A DNA stretch of 42,746 bases from an uncultured bacterium (GTDB lineage Bacteria > Verrucomicrobiota > Kiritimatiellia > CAIKKV01 > CAITUY01). Positions 9,410-18,486 of the stretch are shown here, in pieces. The DNA lies in the NCBI GenBank assembly GCA_903958395.1, contig CAJBSZ010000152.1, positions 1-42,746 on the forward strand. Direction: 5' to 3'. How positions within the stretch are numbered: the first letter of the stretch is position 1; the number at the start of each line of letters is the position of its first letter. The notes beneath the pieces were generated by a model. That model was not told the origin of the DNA and made no database searches. It saw nothing but the letters and a program-made list of their open reading frames with translations. Both the position numbers and the translations under genes were made by a program.

Positions 9410-11230
9410 ATGACCACTCCATCACGAAACCTGAGCTTCCGTCGCAAGAACCAGCCCTTGGGGGCGATGGAGATCGTGCGGCAATTGCACCGGCGGCACA
9501 TGGTTTGGTATGGCATTGCCATATTGGTCTCGGTGTTGTTGCATCTGTTGCTGATCTTGTTTATGCCCGGAATCAGCGCGTACAAGATTGCGCCGGGTCG
9601 GTCGGGTGAGCGGCCGATTTCACTCCGGCTCGAGAACGTCAAGGCGGTTTCGGAAGCTCCCGAGTCGGATCGGCGCCCGCCGAAGTTCAAGCCTGAGACC
9701 GCAAAGGGCGCGACGGTTGCCGGCGAGATTGACGCGGAGATGACGACCATTCGACGGTCCCTGGACGAATCCTCGGTGGAGCCGAGGCAGGTGGGGGCGG
9801 GGCTCCTGATCGGGGAGCAGCACACGCTGACTGAGCCCGCTCAGGTGGATCGTCCGGTGTGGGAGCCGCGACAGGAAATCCTGAGCATCAACCAGAAAAT
9901 CGTGAAGGAGGATGCCACTATCAATCGGCCTAGACGGACTGTTCAGAGTGTGCCGCGCGAACAGAACGGAGTCGATATCGCAGCCCCTGCGAGCCGGGAC
10001 GCCTTGGAGCGGGGGATATCATCAACCGGCGTCTATTACCTGGTGGAGGACCCGTCCCAATTCACCTGGGGACGGAGCATACCGGCCGGAGCGGGGTTGA
10101 GCGGGGTGGCGAGGGATGTCCAACCCCCGAAAACAATGCTTCAGGAGGAGCCTCGGAAACTGGCGGACGAGGATCGCAACCGCATCACCATTCTCAAGGC
10201 CCTGGAGAAATACCTCAAGGCGGATGTGTATCTCTACCGGTCGCCGACGGATCCTCTTTATGATTACTGCCGGATTGAGATCACGCGGCGGAAAGCGGAT
10301 CTGTTGCCGGTTCTGGCAAAGGATCTGTTGCTGGTTCAGGACGGCTCTGCCAGCATCACCGAACAGAAACTCCGTTTCTGCCGGGAGGGGATGCTCAAGG
10401 CGCTTGACCTGCTGGCGCCGGGCGACCGGTTCAATGTCGTCGAATTCCGGGACTCGGTCTCGCGATGCTTCGAAACCTGGGCAGCGGTGAACCCGGATAC
10501 CCTGCAACAAGCGCGCGAATTTATCGGGCGTATGGAGTCGGTGGGGAACACGGATATCTTTGATTCCCTGAAGGAGCTTCTGGCGACGTCGCGTCAGTCG
10601 GGTCGGCCGGTGATCTTAATGGTGGTGAGCGATGGGGTGGCCACGGCGGGGTTGACCGATCACTCGTTGATCATTGAGGCGTTCAGTCAGGCGAACCGCG
10701 GGGCGGTCTCGGTCTTTACGGTGGGAACCTATCCCGGGGTTAATGCCTATCTTCTCGATCTTTTGAGTTTTCGTAACCGGGGCGACACGTTTGTAGTGAA
10801 GACAGGGCGGTGGGATATTCCCGCTGTGATTGAGGCGCGGGTTCGTGAGGTGAGTCGTCCGGTCTTGTCGGATGTGCGCTTCCGGTTCTCGGGGCAGACC
10901 TATTGCGAGGCGTATCCGGTGTTGACGGCGAACCTCTACATGGACCGTCCGCTGGTGCTGTTCGGACGGGTTCCGCGGAACACGCGGAAACTGGTTTTCC
11001 AGGCGACCGGTCAGGCGGCGGATATCCAGTGCGATATGGTGTTTGACCTGGATCTGGCGAAGGCGCTGGGCGGTGAGGCGGATATCCGGACGCAATGGGC
11101 CTGGCAGCGGGCGTATTTCCTGATTGGCGAACACAACCGCATGAAACAGCCCGGCGTCCTTACCGAGTTGAAAACCCTGGGCAAGACCTACGGCATCAAG
11201 GTTCCCTACCGGAACGAGTGGGGACAATAA
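9410..11230 (+). CDS. Membrane-anchored von Willebrand factor A domain protein with TonB/TolA-like N-terminal TM helix
   Basis: TM helix MVWYGIAILVSVLLHLLLILFM; VWA MIDAS elements DGSAS (10340-10354), NTDIFDSL, VVSDGVAT; fourth gene after exbB/exbD/TPR. Confidence 0.85.
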   Translation: MTTPSRNLSFRRKNQPLGAMEIVRQLHRRHMVWYGIAILVSVLLHLLLILFMPGISAYKIAPGRSGERPISLRLENVKAVSEAPESDRRPPKFKPETAKGATVAGEIDAEMTTIRRSLDESSVEPRQVGAGLLIGEQHTLTEPAQVDRPVWEPRQEILSINQKIVKEDATINRPRRTVQSVPREQNGVDIAAPASRDALERGISSTGVYYLVEDPSQFTWGRSIPAGAGLSGVARDVQPPKTMLQEEPRKLADEDRNRITILKALEKYLKADVYLYRSPTDPLYDYCRIEITRRKADLLPVLAKDLLLVQDGSASITEQKLRFCREGMLKALDLLAPGDRFNVVEFRDSVSRCFETWAAVNPDTLQQAREFIGRMESVGNTDIFDSLKELLATSRQSGRPVILMVVSDGVATAGLTDHSLIIEAFSQANRGAVSVFTVGTYPGVNAYLLDLLSFRNRGDTFVVKTGRWDIPAVIEARVREVSRPVLSDVRFRFSGQTYCEAYPVLTANLYMDRPLVLFGRVPRNTRKLVFQATGQAADIQCDMVFDLDLAKALGGEADIRTQWAWQRAYFLIGEHNRMKQPGVLTELKTLGKTYGIKVPYRNEWGQ

Positions 11231-11245
11231 AGCCGAAGCCGGTGT

Positions 11246-12976
11246 TCAGGGTTTTCCTGCGGGAAATTCAGAGACTTCGGCGATGACGAGGCAGACATCG
11301 TCATCAAACCCCGAGGTGGTGGCAAAGGATTCGGCATCGGTCACCATGGCGGGTAGCAGGAGTCCGGGCGGCGAGTCAAGATGGCGCCGGGCGCTTTCAT
11401 AGAGCCGTTCCGTTCCGTATTCCTCCCGATTCGCCCCCTCGACTTCCGTGATACCATCGGTGTAGATAAGAACCCCGTCGCCGGATTCCAGTGGAAGTTC
11501 GGATGTTCGATAAACATGTTTGTCAAGAATCCCGAGGGCGGGTCCGAGTGGTTCCGGATTCGTGCGCAAGGGCGCGACAGACCGGCGGATGGGGTTGATC
11601 AGAAGGGGGGTTGGATGGCCGGCATCGCTGAACGTCAGTCGTCTGGCGTGAAGGTCGAAAAGGACGTAGGACGCCGAGACGAACATGAATTCCTGGGCAT
11701 CACGAAGGATGGTCATGAATTCCCGGTTCATGCGGGACAGGAACAGGCCCGGATTGGTTGCGATGGGTTTGAACTCCTCCATCATGCTCCGGATAATGGC
11801 GGTGATCAGGGCGGCCCGCATTCCGTGTCCCATCACGTCGCACACGAAAAGCCCGGCTTGGTGATCGGAAATGGGAAGGATGTGGAAGAAGTCACCCCCC
11901 AGCGCGGCGCTGGGCCGGTAGAAATGGTTGAATTTCAACAAGCTTTCCTCCGGGGATGTTTCCGCGGGAAAGGTTGGAAAGGTTTTTGGAAGAAGGGCGA
12001 GCTGGACTTCCCTCGCCATGTCGAGGTCGGCTTCCATTTCGCTGTTCCGGATGCGGAGCTGTTCGGCATACTGCTCACGCTGGGCTTCCGCCCGCTTGCG
12101 TTCGGTGACATCATTGAGCGAGAGGACAATGCCGATCAATTCGTCGTCGGTATTGAAGTTTGCAGTGGCGGCGGCCTGGACATAGAAGGTGGAGCCGTCG
12201 GTCCGGCGCGCCTCGACTTCCTGGCACCAGGCCTCCCCGGTTGCCGCCCGGTCTGTGATAGCGGAGCCGAGGTCAGGATTACTGAACAAATCAGAGAGGG
12301 ACAGTTTTTGCGCAGCGTCCTGGTTTTCGATACCCCACATACGCAGGGCCATCGGGTTCCCGTATATCAGGCGTGATTGAAGATCGGCGATGGCGATGCC
12401 GCTTCCAGCCAACTGGATGGCGGTGTGCTCGGTGCGCAACTGTTCTTCCGCCTGCCGGCGCAGCGTGATGTCCCGGACGAAGAAGCACAGGTAGTCCTGG
12501 CCGGAAAGAAAAAGGCGATTGATCGCGGTTTCGGCGGGGAACACCGATCCGTCCTTGCGGACAAAAAATGACTGGAGCAGCACGAAGCGGGTATTGGCCA
12601 GATTTTCCCGGATCATGGGCAGAAGGGTTTCGTCCGCGCCGTAAAGCAGATCGAAAACTTCCATGCGGCAGAGGTCGTCGTGTTCGTGGCCGAGAAACTG
12701 GCTGAGGCGGACATTGACATCCACGATCCGGCCGGAATAATCCGTGATGACGGCGCCATCGTAGACATTCTGAAGGAGTTGCTGGAAATCCGAGTCGCCG
12801 ACCATGCTGCTGCTGGCTTTGGCCTTTGTGATCCGGATGATCGGGCGGCGGGGGACCGCGGCCGCCCGGCCCAGTTTCTTGTCCTCAAGAAGGTCGGGCG
12901 TCAGGTCGATGCGCATGGTGCGCGAACTCTCCCGGGCAACCGAAGACGACGGGTTGTTCGATTCTGTTTTTTCCAT
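11246..12976 (-). CDS. PAS-domain-containing PP2C/SpoIIE-type serine phosphatase (RsbU-like)
   Basis: PAS repeats (LQNVYDGAVITDYSGRIVDVN; AIQLAGSGIAIADLQSRLIYGNPMAL), then SpoIIE motifs ALGGDFFHILPI, CDVMGHGMRAALITA, FSDAGHPTPLL, LIYTDGITEV. Start at 12976 preferred over 13060. Confidence 0.9.
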   Translation of the reverse strand: MEKTESNNPSSSVARESSRTMRIDLTPDLLEDKKLGRAAAVPRRPIIRITKAKASSSMVGDSDFQQLLQNVYDGAVITDYSGRIVDVNVRLSQFLGHEHDDLCRMEVFDLLYGADETLLPMIRENLANTRFVLLQSFFVRKDGSVFPAETAINRLFLSGQDYLCFFVRDITLRRQAEEQLRTEHTAIQLAGSGIAIADLQSRLIYGNPMALRMWGIENQDAAQKLSLSDLFSNPDLGSAITDRAATGEAWCQEVEARRTDGSTFYVQAAATANFNTDDELIGIVLSLNDVTERKRAEAQREQYAEQLRIRNSEMEADLDMAREVQLALLPKTFPTFPAETSPEESLLKFNHFYRPSAALGGDFFHILPISDHQAGLFVCDVMGHGMRAALITAIIRSMMEEFKPIATNPGLFLSRMNREFMTILRDAQEFMFVSASYVLFDLHARRLTFSDAGHPTPLLINPIRRSVAPLRTNPEPLGPALGILDKHVYRTSELPLESGDGVLIYTDGITEVEGANREEYGTERLYESARRHLDSPPGLLLPAMVTDAESFATTSGFDDDVCLVIAEVSEFPAGKP

Positions 12977-13129
12977 AATGTCCGCGCTCCTACGACATTT
13001 CAGACTTACACTATCACGGGACGGCGGTGGAAACAAGAGTGGCCATGACTGACCCTTCACATCTATTTTCTGGCTTCAGGCGGCGAAATTCAATAGTCTT
13101 CGACCGCGTTTTTAGGAGGCAACCAAAAG

Positions 13130-14422
13130 ATGATTCTACGTTATACCCGCCCGGAAATGGGCACGATCTGGTCGGATGAAAATAGATTTTCCGTGTGGCT
13201 CAAAATTGAGATTCTAGCCTGCGAGGCCATGAATAAACTGGGGGTCGTTCCGGCCGCAGACCTGAAGCGGATCAAGGATCGCGCCGCCTTCAGCGTCAAG
13301 CGCATCAATAAAATCGAGGCGAAGGTCAATCATGATGTCATCGCGTTCCTGACCAATGTTGCGGAACATGTCGGCCCCTCTTCCCGGTTTATCCACCGGG
13401 GCCTGACCAGTTCTGATGTGCTCGACACCGCTCTGGCGGTTCAGATGCTTCAGGCGGTGGACATCCTGATTGCCGATGTGAAGGCGGTCCGCAAGGCAGC
13501 GGCCGCGAAAGCCCGGAAATTCAAGTATACGCCCATGATCGGCCGCAGCCACGGCGTTCATGCCGAGCCGATCACCTTTGGATTGAAAATGGCGCTCATG
13601 TATGACGAATTCGGGCGGGCCCTGACACGCCTTGAGGCGGCACGCGCTATCATCCGGGTTGGCCAGCTTTCGGGCGCGGTCGGAACCCACGCCCACATTG
13701 ATCCTTTTGTTGAAAAGTATGTCTGCGGCAAGCTTGGCCTCAAGCCTGCGGCGATTTCAACCCAGGTTCTTCAGCGCGACCGCCATGCCGAATACATGTC
13801 GGCCCTGGCCCTGGTGGGTGCCTCGGTGGATCGGTGGGCCACGGAATTCCGGCATCTGCAACGAACCGAGGTGCTGGAGGTTGAGGAATATTTCGGCAAG
13901 GATCAGAAGGGTTCCTCGGCGATGCCCCACAAGAAAAACCCTATCACGGGAGAGAAGCTGTGCGGATTGGCCCGGCTGCTTCGCGGAAACCTCGTCGCTG
14001 CCCTTGAAAATGTGGCCCTGTGGCATGAGCGGGATATCTCCCACTCTTCCGTGGAGCGGGTGATTCTGCCTGATAGTACCATTGCCTTGGATCATATGCT
14101 GGTGAATCTGGAGAAGTTGGTCCGGAACCTGGTGGTATCGCCCGTGCGGATGAAGGAAAATCTGGATATGACTCACGGGTTGATCCATTCGCAGCAGGTG
14201 TTGTTGATGCTGACCCAGGTGGGCTTTACCCGGGAACAGGCTTATCGCATGGTTCAGCGTCATGCTATGGCCGCCTGGGAGACGCGACAGAGCCTGCGCG
14301 GACTGATTGAGACCGATTCCGAGATCATGGAAAAGGTGACCGCCTCCGACCTCGATAAGGTTTTCGACCTGGGTGTTCATTTTCGGGATGTGGCAAGGAC
14401 GTTTAAGGCCGTGGGGCTGTGA
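13130..14422 (+). CDS. purB: Adenylosuccinate lyase
   Basis: MILRYTRPEMGTIWSDENRF...HRGLTSSDVLDTALA...GSSAMPHKKNPITGEKLCGLARLLR; AGGAGG RBS just upstream. Confidence 0.95.
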   Translation: MILRYTRPEMGTIWSDENRFSVWLKIEILACEAMNKLGVVPAADLKRIKDRAAFSVKRINKIEAKVNHDVIAFLTNVAEHVGPSSRFIHRGLTSSDVLDTALAVQMLQAVDILIADVKAVRKAAAAKARKFKYTPMIGRSHGVHAEPITFGLKMALMYDEFGRALTRLEAARAIIRVGQLSGAVGTHAHIDPFVEKYVCGKLGLKPAAISTQVLQRDRHAEYMSALALVGASVDRWATEFRHLQRTEVLEVEEYFGKDQKGSSAMPHKKNPITGEKLCGLARLLRGNLVAALENVALWHERDISHSSVERVILPDSTIALDHMLVNLEKLVRNLVVSPVRMKENLDMTHGLIHSQQVLLMLTQVGFTREQAYRMVQRHAMAAWETRQSLRGLIETDSEIMEKVTASDLDKVFDLGVHFRDVARTFKAVGL

Positions 14423-14462
14423 GCCATTGAAGAATGTGATTTCAAGAGAGGACGCGACGTTT

Positions 14463-15509
14463 ATGAGTAAGAAAGTTGTGAAGCGGGCGAAATCGGCGTA
14501 TGCGGCGGCTGGAGTCGACATTGATTCAAAAATGAACGGGATTGCTTCCATCAAGAAAATGGTGAAGGCCACGCGAACCGCCGGGGTGCTTAACGAAATC
14601 GGATCCTTCGGTGGTTTTTTCGCCTCGCCTGGGAAGGATAAGATCCTGGTGGCCAGCACGGATGGCGTCGGCACCAAGCTTAAGATCGCCGCCATGGCGC
14701 GACGGCATGACACGGTCGGGCAGGATATCGTCAATCATTGCGTGAATGACATCCTTGTCCAGGGTGCCACGCCCCTGTTCTTCATGGACTATGTTGGTAT
14801 TTCCAAGTTCGAAGGCTGGATCTTTGAGCAGGTTGTCAGCGGGCTCTGCAAAGCCTGCCGCGAAAATGGCTGTGCCCTGCTTGGCGGGGAGACGGCGGAA
14901 ATGCCCGGGCTCTATCCTCCCAGCGAGTATGACTTAGTTGGAACCATTGTCGGCGTGGTCGGCCGTCGCGAGGTGATCACGGGGAAAACCATCCGGCCCG
15001 ACGATGTCATGATCGGACTTCCCTCCTCCGGGCTCCATACCAATGGGTATTCCCTGGCGCGTAAGGTGGTTTTTGAAACCGGCAAGCTAAAGCTCTCTGA
15101 TGTCTTGCCCGGCACCCGCAAAACGGTGTCCGAAATTCTTCTGGCGGTTCACAAGAGCTATCTCAAGCCGGTCACCACCCTGATGAAGTCTGTGAAAATC
15201 CGGGGCATGGCTCACATCACCGGCGGGGGATTCCCGGACAACGTGCCACGGGTATTGCCCGCGACGGTGAATGCTGTTTTTGACCGGAGTTCATGGGCGA
15301 TCCCTGAGATTTACCAGTTCATCCAGAAGGTGGGCAAGGTTGACCGGGAGGAAATGTACCGGGTGTTTAACATGGGTATCGGCATGGTGGTAGTGGTACG
15401 CAAGCAGGATGTCGAGAAGTCCCTCGCGGTGCTGAAAAAAGCAGGCGAGAAACCCGTGCTGATTGGCTGGATTGAAAAAGGCAACCGGAAGGTGCGGCTG
15501 ATCAACTGA
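14463..15509 (+). CDS. purM: Phosphoribosylformylglycinamidine cyclo-ligase
   Basis: AYAAAGVDIDSK...STDGVGTKLKIA...HCVNDILVQGATPLFFMDYVG...LLGGETAEMPG...GLPSSGLHTNGYSLARKV...HITGGGFPDNVPRVLP. Confidence 0.95.
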   Translation: MSKKVVKRAKSAYAAAGVDIDSKMNGIASIKKMVKATRTAGVLNEIGSFGGFFASPGKDKILVASTDGVGTKLKIAAMARRHDTVGQDIVNHCVNDILVQGATPLFFMDYVGISKFEGWIFEQVVSGLCKACRENGCALLGGETAEMPGLYPPSEYDLVGTIVGVVGRREVITGKTIRPDDVMIGLPSSGLHTNGYSLARKVVFETGKLKLSDVLPGTRKTVSEILLAVHKSYLKPVTTLMKSVKIRGMAHITGGGFPDNVPRVLPATVNAVFDRSSWAIPEIYQFIQKVGKVDREEMYRVFNMGIGMVVVVRKQDVEKSLAVLKKAGEKPVLIGWIEKGNRKVRLIN

Positions 15510-15510
15510 T

Positions 15511-18486
15511 GTGACCGGGAGGCGGATGCGACTCACTCTTCTCATTCTGGCGGGCTGGATCCTGATGCTCCCGCCGGAAGGGAGGGCGGGGACGATCCAG
15601 CTTCAGCCCGAGGTTCGGGTCGAGGTCACCAACGGCCTTCCCGTTGCGTCGATCGAGATCTTCAACGGCGGGAATGAACCGGCGCGGATGACGCGCCTGG
15701 AGGTCGGCCTGCCGCCCGGCGGGGAGAACGGGACTATCGCCGCCCCCTTTACCAGGACCCTGTCACGCACGGTGGCGCCCGGCGACTGTATTCGGGAACA
15801 GGTGTCCATTTCCCCGCCACCCGCCAGCCCCGGGGTTTACCAGATGGTGACCCGTATCCGGTATTCCGATTTTACAGGAGGAGAATTTTCATCCGTTTCG
15901 GTTTCGGATTTTTTCTGGGGTGGGGAAAGTCAGGCGGATCAATCCAATTGGGTTGTGCCTTCTGTCGCTCAGGCGTCGCTGGGACGGACAGGAACGCTCC
16001 GCGTGTCGTTATTGTTGATTCAGGATGAGCCCGTTTCGGTCACGGTGCGGCTGGTCTTGCCGGATGAATTGGGCTGTCCGACCCCTGTGCAACGGGTGGT
16101 GCTGGAGCCTGATAGCACGAGGGATGTGACCTTTGAGATTGCTAATAAGCGGGCGCGTCCCGGGGGAGTTTATCCGGTTTTTGCGATTGTGGAACAGGAG
16201 GCACCGGGTTTTCACCGCAGCGCCTCAGCGGCCGGGGCCGTAACGGTAACCGACATCAAGTGGGTGGGGCAGTCGGGCTGGGTTTGGCTGGCCGGATCGT
16301 TCGGTCTGGTTGCCCTTTTAGGACTGGGGAGGCGTGGTCGTCGTGTAAGTCGTCAGTCGGCCTGGCTTGACGCCGTCCTGCTCACCCTGCTCAGTGGTTT
16401 TATCATCTGGCAGGTTTCGCCGGGCGATCTGATTCGTAATACCACGGCTGTGGGGGGGGATACGCCAGCCCATCTGTATCTGGTCAGTCATCTCAAGGAA
16501 CAGCTTTTTCATCATGGCCGGATTATTTCCTGGGCAGACGGCTGGTGGGGTGGGTTCCCGATGTTTCAGTATTATTTTGTGCTTCCCTATCTGGTGGCGG
16601 CGCTGTTGAGCGTGCTGATCCCCTTGTCGGTTGCGTTTAAGTTGGTCAGTGTGGCCGGGCTGGTGATGACGCCGCTGTGCGCTTACTGGGCTGGCACTCT
16701 GTGGCGGCTGCCGCGACCAGTGCCACTGGTGTTAGGGATTGCCATGTTGCCTTTTCTGTTTGTTCAGTCCCACACCATGTGGGGCGTGAATACCGCGAGT
16801 ACGCTTGCGGGGATGATTGCCAACAGTTGGAGTTTTGCGTTGATGTTACCCGCCCTGGCCTCAGCTAGCCGGGATATGGAAGAGGGCCGGTTCAGGTTGG
16901 GTACGGTTATTCTGATGGTCCTGGTGCTCTCGTCTCACTTTTTCACCTCGGTCATGATGTTTCTCGCCCTGTCAATTGTGCCGGTGTTGTGTCGGGGAAA
17001 AGGACGCGTCCCCGCAGTGAAGGTTTTGGTTCAGGAAGGGCTTTTAGCTGTTCTGATAATGGCCTGGTGGCTTGTTCCGCTGGTGGCCAAATCAGAATTC
17101 AGCATGGACTTTGGAACGAACTGGGATGTGACGCTCTGGAAATCCCTGCCGGTGTATGCGTCGGGACTGATTGTTTTGGCGATTTTGGGAGTAATTTCCT
17201 TTCCTGAACCCCGAACCCTGACCCCCGTCCCCTCACGGATCCTGCTTTGGATGCTGGCCTGCAGTGTGATTCTTTTTAAGTTTGGTTTCTGCCTGTCCCC
17301 GGTATTTGTGAATGTCCGCCTTTGGCCCTTTATTTTCTTTGCGCTGATCGCGCTGGCGGCACTGGGGCTTGGGCGGCTGTTTCAGTCAGTCCGGGGGGTG
17401 TCGATATGGCTGGTGGGGCTGACGGGCGGGGTTCTTCTGGGCGTGATGGCCGGGGACTCCATGACAGGCAGCCCAATGGATTCCGGCATTACGCGGATTT
17501 GGGCGAAATGGAATTATTCAGGGCTTGAAGACAAGCCGGCGGCTTCGGTATTTCAAAAATTAGTGTTGCCTCTAAAAGGGACGCCGGGCCGGCTTGCCAA
17601 TGATTTGTGCGAGGAGAATAATCAGCTCGGCTCAAGCCGGATTTTTGAATTGGCTCCGGTTCTTGCCGGGAAACCAGTGTTGGAGGGAGGGCTCGTCAAT
17701 TCCGCCCTGGGCTCGATGTACGCCTATACCATCCAGGGCGAGTCCTCCGTTTCCTGCGCCGGGTTTCCTGTGATTGTAACCCCGCAACCGTTCAATTTCA
17801 CAAATGCAACACGTCATCTGGAATTATTTAATGTGAAGCATTTCATTGCCCGGAGTGAACAAACCAAGCAGGCGCTTCGTCAGCAGCCCGGCTGGCGGCT
17901 GCTGGGGCGTGAGCAAGAGTGGGAACTGTATGAGTTGATGACCCATGAGGGGCGTTTTGTATTTGTTCCGCCCCGCATGCCGCTGACCGTTATGACATCC
18001 AGGTGGATGCAGAACTCCCTGGAATGGCTTACGACGATGCCGGCCCTCGAGCAGTTTGTGATCTGGCGGGAGGAGGGGGCGCATGCAAAGGATGGCGAAG
18101 AGGGCCCCCTTACGGAAAAACAATTTCAGGAATGCCTGTCAGGATGGCGGCAAGGATCGACGAATGGATTCGGTGTGCCGCTTTCCGCATCAGGGACAGG
18201 GTGTATCCGTTCCGAGGAAGTCTCTGATGAAGGCATCCGTTTCAAAACCACGGCAATCGGAACTCCGCATATTGTGAAGATGTCGTGGTTCCCGAACTGG
18301 AAGGTGCGCGGGGCGCGTGGCGTTTACCGGGTGTCGCCGGGGTTCATGCTGGTGTATCCTGAGCAGGAGACTGTTGAACTCTATTATGGAACGACCGGGA
18401 GTGACAGGGTAGGCTATGGGCTGACCGTATTGGGTTTGCTGGGTGTGGTGTTGGCGGTGATTAAAAAAGGACGAGTCGGAACATGA
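15511..18486 (+). CDS. Large polytopic membrane protein, 6-pyruvoyl-tetrahydropterin-synthase-related membrane family / GT-C-like, with N-terminal beta-rich domain
   Basis: GGDTPAHLYLVSHLKEQLFHHGRIISWADGWWGGFPMFQYYFVLPYLVAALL, multiple TM helices; signal peptide at N-terminus; GTG start (ATG alternative at 15526). Confidence 0.65.
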   Translation: MTGRRMRLTLLILAGWILMLPPEGRAGTIQLQPEVRVEVTNGLPVASIEIFNGGNEPARMTRLEVGLPPGGENGTIAAPFTRTLSRTVAPGDCIREQVSISPPPASPGVYQMVTRIRYSDFTGGEFSSVSVSDFFWGGESQADQSNWVVPSVAQASLGRTGTLRVSLLLIQDEPVSVTVRLVLPDELGCPTPVQRVVLEPDSTRDVTFEIANKRARPGGVYPVFAIVEQEAPGFHRSASAAGAVTVTDIKWVGQSGWVWLAGSFGLVALLGLGRRGRRVSRQSAWLDAVLLTLLSGFIIWQVSPGDLIRNTTAVGGDTPAHLYLVSHLKEQLFHHGRIISWADGWWGGFPMFQYYFVLPYLVAALLSVLIPLSVAFKLVSVAGLVMTPLCAYWAGTLWRLPRPVPLVLGIAMLPFLFVQSHTMWGVNTASTLAGMIANSWSFALMLPALASASRDMEEGRFRLGTVILMVLVLSSHFFTSVMMFLALSIVPVLCRGKGRVPAVKVLVQEGLLAVLIMAWWLVPLVAKSEFSMDFGTNWDVTLWKSLPVYASGLIVLAILGVISFPEPRTLTPVPSRILLWMLACSVILFKFGFCLSPVFVNVRLWPFIFFALIALAALGLGRLFQSVRGVSIWLVGLTGGVLLGVMAGDSMTGSPMDSGITRIWAKWNYSGLEDKPAASVFQKLVLPLKGTPGRLANDLCEENNQLGSSRIFELAPVLAGKPVLEGGLVNSALGSMYAYTIQGESSVSCAGFPVIVTPQPFNFTNATRHLELFNVKHFIARSEQTKQALRQQPGWRLLGREQEWELYELMTHEGRFVFVPPRMPLTVMTSRWMQNSLEWLTTMPALEQFVIWREEGAHAKDGEEGPLTEKQFQECLSGWRQGSTNGFGVPLSASGTGCIRSEEVSDEGIRFKTTAIGTPHIVKMSWFPNWKVRGARGVYRVSPGFMLVYPEQETVELYYGTTGSDRVGYGLTVLGLLGVVLAVIKKGRVGT

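Noticed and set aside
12977-13060. N-terminal extension of the PAS/SpoIIE phosphatase ORF (MKGQSWPLLFPPPSRD...)
   Set aside because: Looks like untranslated leader; MEKTESNN at 12976 is the more plausible start.
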